A stretch of DNA of 64,000 bases, from positions 19,679,753 through 19,743,752 of the forward strand of contig NC_031500.1 of NCBI RefSeq assembly GCF_000237925.1, read 5' to 3'. Shown piece after piece: positions 12,330 through 23,269 of the stretch. The DNA comes from Schistosoma mansoni. Lineage: Eukaryota > Platyhelminthes > Trematoda > Strigeidida > Schistosomatidae. The notes under the pieces were generated by a model that saw only the letters and a program-made list of their open reading frames with translations, did no database searches and had not been told where the DNA came from. Made by a program: the position numbers and the translations under genes. Each line of letters begins with the position of its first letter. Within the stretch, counting starts at the first letter, position 1.

Positions 12330-12925
12330 TTTTTATCATTCTTTTTTTTTTAATTTTTTTCTCACTTGTCTTGCGCTCTTTTGCATGCCGTTTCATACTA
12401 TTTTCACACTATTAGTAAGCAGTTCAATTGACAACATTTTTTTTCGCTTTCGTTTCAACAGAATTTGTGTATTTTTGTCGTATATTTCAAATACTTGTTA
12501 TGTTCAATTTACTTATCATTGTATTTATCATTATAACTGGTTTATTTCAATCACTGTAGCAGTTATTTACAGTGTTGTGTATTTGATCAAACGCAACAGT
12601 TTCCATATTGATTTGCCCTTTTTTCTGGTTTTGTTTTATTTTTTATACTGTGACCAATTTTTGACATGGCTATCTGCTGTCTTTTCTACTATCGTACATT
12701 TTAACTCTTCTTCATGTCATCGTTAAAGGAAGGTTTTTTGTTTCATACAAAAGGATGCGTTAAACGCCTCAGACACCACACAAATTTAAATTTGTATCTA
12801 ATTTTTGTATGATTCAATAAAAAACCGCTATTTTAGCTAAATCGTTCTGTGAAGTTCGATCTTGAGTGTATCTAAATTGTATCCCTTGTACGCTTCGAGA
12901 GGCTCAACGGCGATCTATGTAATAG
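12330..12925. other. AT-rich insert in the terminal satellite unit
   Basis: Unit sequence is recognisable up to about 12330 and again from about 12925, where GAAGCTGTTGATATTATCGCG aligns loosely and then exactly with the unit. The ~600 bp between is T-rich and unlike the satellite. It contains a 153-codon open frame from 12265 that is Phe, Leu, Ile and Ser rich from T-runs and looks fortuitous. An AATAAA lies near 12816. About 60 bp of normal unit sequence is replaced. Confidence 0.7.
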
Positions 12926-13012
12926 GAAAACGAAGCTGTTGATATTATCGCGTGTCGTTTGTATGTGTGATGTGAATGTGTGATGTTATGTATGTGGTGA
13001 GCGTGCAACTAC

Positions 13013-13084
13013 GGTGTGGTGGTGTGGAGGTTGGCACTCCGACCTGTGAATTCAGTGACCCGAGTTCGAGTCTGGGAGGAGCCT
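13013..13084 (+). pseudogene. tRNA-like sequence, copy 10 (array end)
   Basis: Unchanged from the other copies although it lies beyond the insertion in the terminal unit. The array identity stops about 115 bp further on, near 13200. Confidence 0.6.
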
Positions 13085-13199
13085 CGTCCTGTCAGGTGTC
13101 TTCAAACTACCACTGACCACCATGTGAAACACTTCAAGATGCATTCCTCCGACCACATCACACCACTCACACTCGACCAGTGCACACTGCTACTTCTCA

Positions 13200-15525
13200 T
13201 TCTGCACTTTTATGCAGAGTAGATCTATTTACTTTTCTCATATGTTTATTATCTTTATAAGTTCCCTTTTTATATTCAACCTACTTTTTTTGGAAATAAT
13301 TAAATGTTTACTACCTCAATTGCAGTTGATCATTTGGTTTATGTTTTCTTATGAACTGAGGTAAGCTGATTTCATGATGATATATTCATTTAGATGGTAT
13401 GAATTAAACGTACATTGGTAATCTGATCAGAATATTATTCATTTTTATGAGCTGTTATACGTTGTCGTGGGTTTAATCTTTATATTGTATAATAATCTAA
13501 CATTTCTTGTGTTATCACCTTTAAGACAACTATAGATTGTGCTTAACTACTTGGTTTTGCATAGGAGTTTATTCTTAATCAATGAAAATACCTTTTTGAA
13601 CTAGTATTTATTGCTTAATAATTAAGTCAAGGACCCAATTAATCACTTCCTTAAGGAATAGACCAGATTGTACTGCCAGTGAAATGTCACTGAGGCCTAG
13701 CCAAATATCGAAACGATCATCCTTCTCTGTCAAGGTAAAAGGCAACCGACGCGCATCAGCTTACGGTATGCCATTAAATGGTCGATGCAGTAGTGGTCTC
13801 AAAATCTTCTCTGTGATCGTTCTTATTAATATATTTCCGTATTACCGTCCTTTGTATTTCACGGTTTTCAAAGCAGCATAGTACCTTGATACGTCGAAGG
13901 GGTAATCCATGTTAGATGGTGACCGCAAGGTGTGACTTCGAAATTATCCTTTGATCACACCATTCTTGTCTTACTTGAGTAGGCCCCCAATCATTCGCGA
14001 CATAGATCATCTATGTTAGTGATCCACAAGATTCATATAAAAAGTTTGTTGATTAGAGTATTATGTATACTATATATTGTTGTGTGTCATAATTTTCTAA
14101 TTCTTCTAATGACATAATGCTATATACAAAATAAATTTCGGCGAGATTATAATTTATGAACGACCTTTGAACAAATCTTAAGTGAACTTGAGAAATGTTA
14201 GCCAATCAGTAAACAGTCAGCATAGAGTAATAATATATTATACAAAACCAAAGCATTAAAGTGGATATACTTCTTTTATGTGGTCCAAGAACTTGTCATG
14301 GTTAGAAAAAGGTTCAAAAGTTCCAAAATCGTAATGCATACGGTAGAGGAACTCATCCATATGGCTCCATAATAGTTGGTCTCTGGAACCATGATAAGGT
14401 CATAAAAACCCTCTCAGCCTCGACCACATAGCTTCATTATTGTTTGTGTGTTCTCCGGTTGTGTAAGTTTATCATTTCTATTATGGATATGTCCCTACAA
14501 TACTCATACTACTGCACAGCCGAAGCTTCAGTAATATCTGCGATTATTTCAGCCAATGTTAGTGGTGCTTTTATTATACATTCGGTGGCAATTATTATAA
14601 TATGGCTTAGTCCCAATCTGGATCGAGCGATAAAGGTTCTTATTCTAGCAAACGTTATCCTTCAACATATATTACATCGAAGGAAAACATTAAGGTAGTC
14701 TGCACAAGGTCTACAAGTCATTCATTACTCGTAATTACAAATACAGGAAGTTCTTAGTAGTCTCATTCGTTGTAGCCGCTTAATTGTCAAGTATACTCTA
14801 AAATTCTCTGTGAACCGATCGTACATGAGCATCACGTACTGAAATTGGCGCCATGACCTTGAAATCCCTCAAACGCTTCTGATTGGCTCGTCTATAAATT
14901 ACAGTCTTACCTAAATTTCTTTGGGAAGTATCCAGTTTTTAGTAAGCTTATTCTTTATTAAATAAATCCCCTTTTAAAGTTATAAAAATCTCTTACGAAA
15001 TTGCCTAGTTATATATGATAAACAAATAGTTTTACTAAAAGGAATCTAATTTAACTGACGTATCTATGTGAAGTACATTAAAATACAAAAAAGAAAAAGA
15101 AAGACAATAACAATGAAAATAATTTTTGTTTATTTATTTATTTATTTTTCTCAACCAATCAAAATTAATCAATATTCCTCCCCTCCCCCCCGTTTTTTTT
15201 CAAATTTCTTTCTTTTTTTCTTTAGGAGAATATAAAATTCCTTGGAAACTCATATTTTTTTTAATTTGGATTACAAAATTGTTCTAGATAGTTACGATTA
15301 CAACCAATACAACAACATTGTGTTACAACTTGATCTGGTTCATAAATTGTATATAATGTACATAGATCATCAAAACGTTTTTGACGTTGTAAAATTCTTT
15401 CTAAATCTGAAATATTACGTAATATACATAAGGGGAGAGAGAGAAAGAGAAAGAGAAAGAGAAAGAAAGATAAGTAAGTTGAATATGGCTTAAATCAATA
15501 TTATATAACTTTTATTTTTATATAG
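13200..15525. other. No gene recognised, AT-rich flank of the array
   Basis: Scattered short open frames have no recognisable motif. The stretch contains T-runs and a (GAGAAA)n tract at about 15433-15470. A less AT-rich patch at 13660-13900 resembles no family I know. Confidence 0.6.
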
Positions 15526-15527
15526 TA

Positions 15528-15800
15528 AAGACTGACTAGTTGCAGTCCTAACACATCGATAGGAAGATTCAAACAAACCATACTAAATGAATTTAAACTT
15601 CACCCCATTGCACAAGCAAGTGGCTATCAGGATTCAGTGACCGAGTGGATAATGCAATGGCGTTTGGAGCGAAAGGTACTGGGTTCGAGTCCCAGAGTGA
15701 ACATCAACTCTGAGATGCAGGTACATCCAGCTGACGAGTCCCAAATAGAACGAAACGTGCGTCAAACTGGATTCCACTGCTAGCCACTATCCGTCTTTGC
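15528..15800 (+). mobile_element. Sm-alpha-like SINE with hammerhead motif
   Basis: The leader (TTGCAGTCCTAA...) runs into a tRNA-like head with box B GGTTCGAGTCCC at about 15691, then a hammerhead region and a short 3' part (TCCACTGCTAGCCACTATCC). The order matches the schistosome Sm-alpha satellite/SINE family, known to encode hammerhead ribozymes. The same segments recur at 21573-21750 and 23270-23752. Confidence 0.85.
15725..15772 (+). ncRNA. Hammerhead ribozyme motif, damaged
   Basis: The core CTGACGA and GAAAC are present, with cleavage triplet GTC at 15761-15763. Stem I strands ATCCAG and CTGGAT are separated from the cleavage site by an extra AAA. Stem II has one mismatch (GTCC against GAAC). 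Stem III is only the few base pairs typical of this family. Activity is doubtful. Confidence 0.7.
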
Positions 15801-16030
15801 TTACTGTAGTAAAGATTGTTTAAAAAGATTAATATAAAAGTGTATCTTGTCAGTTACTAATAAGAATAAATGTTGGTAGTAAAGATGGTCAATTACCATG
15901 GATAGGTGTTGTTACAGTCTTTTTAAAAAAAACATTTGAAGTACATCTTATCTCTCAGCGTCTTATATAGTGCATCTATGGATCTTAGATAAATTCTAAT
16001 GAAGCATTTTCAGTTGGAACTCAGGTATTG
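15800..16030. other. No feature recognised
   Basis: AT-rich spacer between the SINE and the GC-richer block that follows. Confidence 0.5.
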
Positions 16031-16620
16031 AGTAGTTTATACGTCTTCATCCCAACCGTTGCTGCTACCTTGAAGTGGTGGTCGGGCTTGCCTATAATGA
16101 TGAACCAATCGAGCTATACTGGCTGGAACAATCGTTCCTCAAGGTCCTACCATGACAGACAGGTCGGTTGAAGAGCGGTAAGACTAAAAGCAGCAAACCC
16201 AAGGTCCGAAGTCGTACTGATGACTGTACAGAGGTGTGACAGCAGTAAGGTGTTTCCTTCAGACAACCAGCATAACGGCGATGCTGCCTTCCCACAAGGA
16301 GGGGTGGGGTTAGGAAAGGTCGACCCTAAAAATGCACACCTCGCCTTATCCCACGGATATCCGTCTCCGGCGGTAAGGTCCCAACAAGTACGGAGCTAAC
16401 ACAAAAATTACCCACAAAAAGGTCGTGTGTGACCGACCTCAAGCAGTTGTCCCTTGGGCACTGCGGTCACGCTCTCAGGTCATTAAGACCACTTCTAATC
16501 CAATTTTCTTTTCAGGTACCTCTAGAAGAACCCTTGCACAGTGTGGGCAACTGGGAAGTGATAACTGCCCTCATACCTCTAATAGCACTCAAGACTGACT
16601 GATACGTCTTCAAGAGTTGC
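16030..16620 (+). mobile_element. GC-richer repeat-like block, probable retroposon fragment
   Basis: Composition is clearly higher in GC than the flanks. The region around GGCTGGAACAATCGTTCC, followed by a GACTGTACAG segment, is echoed in decayed form at 50380-50480. This suggests a dispersed element, possibly the 5' part of a non-LTR retrotransposon. No RT or endonuclease motif is readable, so the class is a guess. A 67-codon minus-strand frame inside it is not convincing. Confidence 0.4.
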
Positions 16621-16639
16621 GCACAGTGCACAACGTTTT

Positions 16640-18330
16640 GCCTATATTCCTACATATAAGTAAGATTGTAATAAACTGAAATACAGTATCAATGTCACTT
16701 GTTATTCAATTGTTAATTCATTTTAACGTTTTTCTTATGATAAATATTGTGATGCAAAATTGTCATTAATAGTAAGTAATGTAACGTTGCTTTCAGTATT
16801 CAACAGAGAGCTGTCTACTTGCGTCTATCTAAGTGAGCATTTACCAAAAAAACATTAGAAGAAGTCTTCCGTTTACAGATATGAATATAGATTTTTCACA
16901 GTCATATAATTACTGGCAAAATTAAAAAAAATATTTTGTTATAGCATAATAACCCTATGAACTTTGTTTTTTGAACAGTTGCCAGGGCCTGAAAAAATCA
17001 ATCTTTACAACCCATTGAGAAAGATTTTTATGAATGTTTTGTAAAACCCTCATACCAAAGGATAACTTATGAGTAGTAACCGTTAAATCATAAAGGTGAA
17101 TAATCACTGATTTTTATTTATTTATATCAAATTGGATAATTTCAGCTCTGTGTTTGGATGATAGTGTTATATCCCGTGAAGAATTATGAATGGTAACTTT
17201 GAGAACTGTCTATGGACCAATATAACATGTATATTTCCTATTGTATAATTGTTAAGTAACTAGACTATTCATATTCGTGTCCCCCTTATTATAAGCTTCA
17301 TTTTGACCCATAGACTATTACTGTATGATTTACCACTCTTGAGTTATGCCCAGTCCATTAATTACTGTTCCCCCTATTCACAGCCACATTTAGCTAAATC
17401 TTGTACAAATGTTATTTTCTATTTTACGGTACGATGTGGTCTGTTTGTTTGGTATATAAACCCAGTATGTTTGAGAATAATGATTCATATTGCAGAGGCT
17501 TTTATTGGTGTTCTGGACTTAACTGGCTGGGCTAGGTAGAAAGCAGGACTGATAAGTACTCAAGACTGCTCATACGGCTTTTGTGTATCATTGAGCGATC
17601 AATGAATTCACTGCTCTGTGATAGGCGGTCTCATTAATTTCATATATATCAACTAGGCAAGAACGTACTCAATCGATAAAACAGATAGAGCCTGACATAA
17701 ACCGAACTATAAGACTGAGCAATACAGCAAAAACATACATTTTAGGCGGATATCTGTTTATCATACTCTAATGATCTTAACTGTCTGATAGATAATGATC
17801 AATTGAGACTTATTTTACTGAATATTCACTGTAATAGGAGTTGTGGTTGATAAAGTTTGTAATACAACTCACTTACAAGGAAATCTTTCAATAAATTTGG
17901 ATATTTTAATTATCTACAATTGTTTGATCATTGAGTGGTGATCAATGTCATCTATGTCAGGTTCTTCTTAGTGCAGATCGAATCCTATAGATCTATAGGA
18001 TTATTAGAATGTAATTATCTTTCAGTATGTCAATATAGCACTGAATCGCACTTCAAAAATACAAATGACGTAATCTTCGATTTCTAAATAAACATTTTTC
18101 CCATCAACTATTTCATCGAGTATACCAAAATTGTACATCCTAAATGTTGTTACACTGAATACACAATAATCGCCAGACTTTTAAAACCTTTACTAATTAT
18201 ATTACAGGAGATTTGATGTTGTAAGAATAGACAAACTAGAGCTTTAGTGTTACACAAAAATTCATGTACATAAAATCTTAGCTAACTACTAAATCGTATT
18301 ACAATAGCTTTCTATTGTTATTACCATTGT
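16640..18330. other. No gene recognised
   Basis: AT-rich DNA with short frames only (for example 17303-17539). No domain, tRNA or repeat is recognised. Confidence 0.5.
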
Positions 18331-18640
18331 GGTGTGGGCTACTTATTTCCACATGAGTAGTATATGGTGATGGTCAGGCATTGAATGTATTTCAGTAGAA
18401 GATCGATAAGGAGAGGACGGGGATGGGACACAATTAGTATGAAAATGCATGAACAATGATAATCAGAGACGATGGACTGATATTTGCAGAAGGAACAGTC
18501 AAGATTAAGATAATTGATTGATAATTTGCAAATTAACCAGTTACTGTATGATTGATAGATTTTAGTGAGATAATCTGTAATTTGTGCTTAGTTACATTCG
18601 ATTGTTTTTACCCGTATTCAAATTCACTACACCACCACTT
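18331..18640 (+). repeat. Dispersed repeat R3, copy 1
   Basis: Starts TGTGGGCTACTTATTTCC and shares order and sequence with 42011-42290, 43407-43715, 50492-50800 and 54739-55042. Closest to the copy at 54739. No coding capacity; class unknown. Confidence 0.7.
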
Positions 18641-18736
18641 ACGGAACTATCATTACTATAAATATCATTGAAAAATGTTTCCTGATCCTTAAGGAACTCC
18701 AGATCTCTGATAATCTCTGTTTATACACTGAAAGTT

Positions 18737-19142
18737 TGATAGCACGATGAATTTATATAGCTAAGATCATGAGTCAATTGAAGCTAGACCACCATGGAAA
18801 ACCTGGAAGCACTGGACAGCCGTTTCGTCTTATTGTGGGACCACTGAGTCGGCATCCAGCGGTGTTAATGTCTAACATCAACCAATCCGTGAAATTGCGC
18901 AACGAACTCCCGACTCAGTGGTCTACTGGTTAAGTGCTCTGGTACAAGACTGGTAGGTCCTGGGTTCGAATCCCGTGAGGCGGGATCGTGGATGCGCACT
19001 CCTGAGGAGTCCTACAATAGGACGAAACGGCCGTCCAGTGCTTCCAGGTTTTCCATGGTGGTTTAGCTTCAATTGACTCATGATCTTAACTATATAAAAT
19101 TACTAAAATCTCCACAAAACCCCCTTTGTGATAGCACGATGA
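18737..19142. mobile_element. Head-to-head SINE pair with 14-bp target duplication
   Basis: The direct repeat TGATAGCACGATGA occurs at 18737-18750 and 19129-19142. Between the copies lie a minus-oriented arm (18751-18909) and a plus-oriented arm (18910-19128). Their 3' parts form a near-perfect inverted repeat of about 80 bp. The plus arm has a tRNA-like head (box B GGTTCGAATCCC near 18963) and a hammerhead. The minus arm lacks the tRNA body and the 5' half of the ribozyme. The pair appears to have inserted as one unit. Confidence 0.85.
18996..19041 (+). ncRNA. Hammerhead ribozyme motif (SINE family 2)
   Basis: The core CTGAGGA is at 19002-19008, followed by stem II GTCCTA/TAGGAC, GAAAC, a very short GC stem III and GTC at 19033-19035. 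Stem I GCACT/AGTGC pairs over five positions with one C-C mismatch next to the core. All core bases are consensus, so cleavage is plausible. Confidence 0.75.
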
Positions 19143-19560
19143 TTGTCTAAGATTGAAAATAATGAGCTTACCATAATAAAAGTTATTTAAATTAACCATT
19201 TTGATTGAAAGAAAAGAAAAACCCATTAGTTGACTTCTCTTTTTTCCCCTTCATTCATTCTACTTTTATTGTCTGGTTTGATGAATAAATTAAGGAAAAA
19301 AACAAAAAAAAGATCCTATTCTTTAATTATAATCAGTAATGAATCCATAAAATGTCCATCTCTAGGGGGGGGGGAAAGTAACCCTTTTTTGAACTAATTT
19401 CTATAGTTTCTAATATATTTTCAGACAAATAAATTTTATAAAACAGGCTCATTTATATTTACATTAAAATAAAAAGGGGGGAATTCATTCATAATAAATA
19501 CAGATCTTATAAATCAGATCTATATTATTAAATGATCATTAATAAATGGATTATCATCAA

Positions 19561-19680
19561 TAGTCAGTCAGTCATTCAGTCAATCAGCTACAACGTAGGA
19601 TCAGGCACCTATATGCATCGGTTCAAGTTGTCATACCTCACTCATTAGCACAACAAAATGAACACCGAATTCTTAAAAGT
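19561..19680 (-). mobile_element. RTE-like 3' UTR tail fragment
   Basis: On the minus strand it ends in a GACT-type tandem tail and matches the 3' UTR of the RTE copy at 51896-53187 (the plus strand reads CAACGTAG... and ATTAGCACA in both). No coding part is attached. Confidence 0.65.
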
Positions 19681-19785
19681 AGTTATTATTAATGGTGGTA
19701 ATATATAAAAAAGAAAGGTTGTATATAACGATAACATTTATATAAAACATTTAAAAAAACACAAAAAGAAGAAAAAAAGATCAGA

Positions 19786-20185
19786 AGGGGTTTTATGGAG
19801 ATTTCAGTATTTTCATAGTTGAAATCATGAGTCAATTGAAGCTAGACGACCATGGAAAACCTGGAAGCACTGCTTGACGGCCGTCTCGTCCTATTATGGG
19901 ACTCCTTAGCAGTGCTCATCCACGACCCCACACTCGCGAGATTCCAACCCAGGACTTACCAGTCTCGCGCCAGAGCACTTAACCGATAGACCACTGAACC
20001 GGTCGGCATCCGACGGTGTTCATGTCTAACTTCAACCAATACACAATTTTGAGCAACCATTCACCAATTGTCTTCAGTGAGTTGATATCTCTACAACAGA
20101 CTTGATAGAACTCCACAGGGTCACTGCTTCCCACTAGAACTCAAGGAAATATCCCTTACAGTCAGTCACTAGTGAGCATATGATC
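19786..20185 (-). mobile_element. SINE family 2, near full length
   Basis: Reads on the minus strand: leader (CTCACTAGTGACTG...), tRNA-like head with box B, hammerhead region, then a tail ending in CTCCATAAAACCCCTT. It abuts a second, shorter copy at 20192. Confidence 0.75.
19867..19915 (-). ncRNA. Inactivated hammerhead motif
   Basis: The core reads CTAAGGA instead of CTGANGA, and GAGAC replaces GAAAC. Stem I GCACTG pairs well with CAGTGC after two added bases. Two core losses argue against activity. Confidence 0.65.
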
Positions 20186-20191
20186 ATTATC

Positions 20192-20405
20192 AAAAGGGGT
20201 TCGGTGGAGAATTTAGTATTTTCATAGTTGAAATCATGAGTCAATTGAAGCTAGACGACCATGGAAAACCTGGAAGCACTGCTTGACGGCCGTCTCGTCC
20301 TATTATGGGACTCCTTAGCAGTGCTCATCCACGATCCCACACTCGCGAGATTCCAACTCAGGACTTACCAGTCTCGCACCAGAGCATTTAACCGATAGAC
20401 CATGG
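20192..20405 (-). mobile_element. SINE family 2, 5'-truncated copy
   Basis: Tail, hammerhead region and part of the tRNA head are present; it stops at about 20403 inside the head. Its ribozyme region (20276-20324) shows the same CTAAGGA and GAGAC changes as its neighbour, so one may be a duplicate of the other. Confidence 0.75.
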
Positions 20406-20419
20406 AAAAGAAAAGGGAT

Positions 20420-20985
20420 AATCTGACATGTTTTTTTTAATATTTTTGATTTATTTGGAATAAATTGACTATTTTTGTTTAATCCCTTATTGACCTTTTT
20501 TTGTTTACAATGTATCAGATTACTTATAAACAATAAAAATGAGTATAGTAGTTATAATGACTGACTAAATAATAAAAAAAATTTCACTATACTCACTTCC
20601 TTTAGATCATGTTTATATTTAATGAGAAATAAATAAACATTAGAAACTTGTCCTTAATTGTGTGTGTGTGCATGTGTGTGTGTGTGCAGTTTGTTTACTT
20701 ATTTATGTATATCAGTAGGCTCATTTAAAAAAGGATCAATCTTAAAGTCCAAATTAATGGAATTGTTTTTTTTAAACAATAAGCCGTTATTTAGACTATT
20801 TACGTTTTAGTGTAAAAAAAAATAAGAATTACATAATCTGTAATAAAGATGATATAAGGTATCATTTGAATGATCAAAATTCAGATTTCATCTCTTTTAT
20901 GATTTTCTAGATCATTCCTAATAAGTTAGGGTAGAATGATGTATTGATACGAAGTTTTTGTACACATCGATATGTTTCTTTTAAG
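20420..20985. other. No gene recognised
   Basis: AT-rich, with a (TG)n tract at 20661-20688. Confidence 0.5.
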
Positions 20986-20989
20986 TTTT

Positions 20990-21532
20990 AGGATACTGGA
21001 AGAGTTCTAGCCCCCAAATGCCCTGGTACGGCCGAGAGTGAGGAGAGTCTGCTCTCCCTCTCGAAATGCTCTCACATGGCCACACGTATATAGCCTCTGC
21101 CAGGGAAGTTTCACTAACTGCCTCCTCACACCAGGGGTGTTGTTTACAAAATTGAGAGGACGAAAAGTGAATATCCGGCGCTTTAACTGGGTTGGTGGAC
21201 ACGGAAAGTCCACCTAGCGAGGTTGGAAAACTCTGATTCCAAACCAATGGTGCACATGGACTCCAGTATCTTGAGAGAATAAATGGCGTATCAATCAATC
21301 GTTGATCACCGGCTATCATGGGACTGCATCTCTTGAGGTTGCTCCACTGCATTGTGGATCAGACCTTTAGGTCAAAGGCTCCGGGTGTGGCCACCTAAGA
21401 AAACCACCTGCTTCGGTTTGGGCACCCGGGCAGTATCACAGCTCTCATACAAATCAAATGAGATTTGTGCGGCGCATATATATCTGGTGCCTTTTTGTAC
21501 CAATATTTATGTGTTCAAATAAATAAATAAAT
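20990..21532 (+). repeat. Dispersed repeat R1, copy 1, AAAT tail
   Basis: A GC-richer block of ~500 bp ending in (AAAT)n, which suggests retroposition. Copies occur at 26055-26600, 30879-31395, 39346-39475, 61805-61915 and 61916-62285. Open frames run on both strands (123 codons on the minus strand here). The coding sense is unclear. Confidence 0.8.
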
Positions 21533-21572
21533 GTATCTAGCTATATACCGGTGCTTTACATTTATCATCCTA

Positions 21573-21750
21573 CCGAAAAGTGCGTCCTGGATTCCACTGC
21601 TAGTCACTATCCATCTTTGCTTAGAATGCTTATGAATTAAGGCAATATTGAGGCAATCCACACAAGATGCACATATGCTAACAAGAGACTAATCAATTGC
21701 AGTCCTAAATTATAATGGGAAGATACAAGTAAACAACATCAAGTGAATTT
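21573..21750 (+). mobile_element. Sm-alpha-like SINE, 3' fragment
   Basis: Begins within the ribozyme region (GAAAAGTGCGTCCTGGATTCC) and continues through the family's 3' part into the next unit's leader. The 5' core strand is missing, so no hammerhead can form. Confidence 0.75.
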
Positions 21751-23265
21751 ATAATGTTCATAAAAGTATGCTACGATAGGATATAATTTATGTGATACGA
21801 ATATACCCCTTCAATTATAGACAACCATCATCAATGGAAAACCGATTCATAACCCTTTAATTTCATTTGAGAATTTCCACCTCATCATTCTATTAAGAAT
21901 TTTTTAAGAACTGAAATAATATGAATGACAAATTGAATTCATAGTACGTGTTCAATATTGTGTACTAACAAAGTTAAAAGTACACTTTGGTTATATGATG
22001 ATTGACAAAAAAAGATGTTTCACTCGAGGTACTAATTTATTAGAAAAAAAATATTTTCTAAGTACATCTGCCTAATTTGATAAAACATTAGATTAAAAGT
22101 TCAGAGAAATAGGAGTTTCCTAAATGTTTAATGAAAGTATAGTACTTAAGTTATAGTCATCTAACGTCAAATAAATGTAGTTTAATGTTTAACCACTTAA
22201 ACCAGCGAGCGAAATGCAGCTAAATTGTGTAGATGTTGATTACACTGAACGTTGAGGTTTACTCAAGCAACAGTCATTGTACAGTTCAGAGCTGATTTAT
22301 GAGGTCGAATGTTTGGATGAATAAGTTCTATAAATAATGATCATACTACATAATGAAATCACTGAAACCATAAATATAAATCGTATATTCCTGAGCTAGA
22401 CTACACTTATGAATGAAAAATAAACTTCCACGTAGACCTAATAACTGACAGTAGATGAACCTTCACAAACAAACAGTGAAAACCAGGATACCCTAAACTC
22501 CTTAGTAGAAATATGTATTCACAACTCGATAGAGGGTTAGACTGAGGGCCCTTAGACTTGCGCATACTCTCTAACCTCTACTTGACGTGATTACTAGTGA
22601 CTAACTTCTAGAGGTAATTCGAAGAGTATTAGTGTAATGCTGTGGCTTGTTTTCAGCAAAATATGAGTAAAATTTTTCATCATCTTCAACCAATATGAAC
22701 TAAATAAACTTTTAGAAACTATGAAAGCAACAGATACTTGTTCCTTCTCTGTTCGAAACTCCTCTCCACTATATATGCACAAGTGTGTTCGAGAATGAAA
22801 CAAAGAGCTTCAGATCTCGTATGATAGACGGACTTCAGAATTTTCGGTGACAATTCCTGACTATTCCACTGTAAATGTGCTTAACATTGTGTACGTTTCA
22901 TTTATGACATTAAATCATTGCCGCACTTTATTTCAAACTACTTGAGGCTAGGACTTGAACGGTTAAACTTTGATTTAATGTTCTTTATGTTTCATACTGT
23001 GAAACCTGAAATCCTCAAGTCGAATCCAATGCCAAATCCCAGATGCGTAATGTTAAAAAGTATCAAAGAAGATAGAGGTTCAGTGTCGTCTGATATTCAA
23101 TATGTCTCTAGATCATGTGAATCATTTTTGACAAAAGTGGTAAATAAGCACATTGTCATAGCTAATGTTAATAATAACAACCTACTTATCTATTGTCATA
23201 AACTTCATTCCAACTTGTTCATATTTCTGCGTCACCACATTTTACTCATTTGTATTGATTTATAA
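21750..23265. other. No gene recognised
   Basis: AT-rich with several short open frames, of which the longest (22918-23265, 115 codons) shows no domain or splice context. Treated as non-coding. Confidence 0.5.
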
Positions 23266-23269
23266 GACA

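Larger units (their letters stand above)
1..13200 (+). repeat. tRNA-Gln tandem satellite, ~10 units
   Basis: Units start near 1, 1259, 2517, 3778, 5036, 6329, 7587, 8845, 10138 and 11431, taking the CTTGGTGTATTGG motif as an arbitrary start. Lengths are 1258, 1258, 1261, 1258, 1293, 1258, 1258, 1293 and 1293 bp; the tenth is interrupted. Between-unit identity is very high. Long units have 22 extra bp upstream of the tRNA and 13 extra bp about 45 bp downstream of it. Each unit contains one tRNA-Gln gene and one tRNA-like sequence. No protein gene is supported: the many short open frames repeat with the unit, overlap on both strands and are rich in His, Thr and Ser from CA-rich DNA. The array is cut by the left edge, so its true length is unknown. 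Confidence 0.97.

Noticed and set aside
12265-12726. 153-codon frame at the array end
   Set aside because: It begins in satellite sequence and is made of T-rich codons. No domain or conserved feature is visible.
1-13200. CRISPR-like or bacterial operon reading of the regular repeats
   Set aside because: The units are over 1.2 kb with eukaryotic-type tRNA genes and no short repeat-spacer pattern. The window has introns and retroelements.
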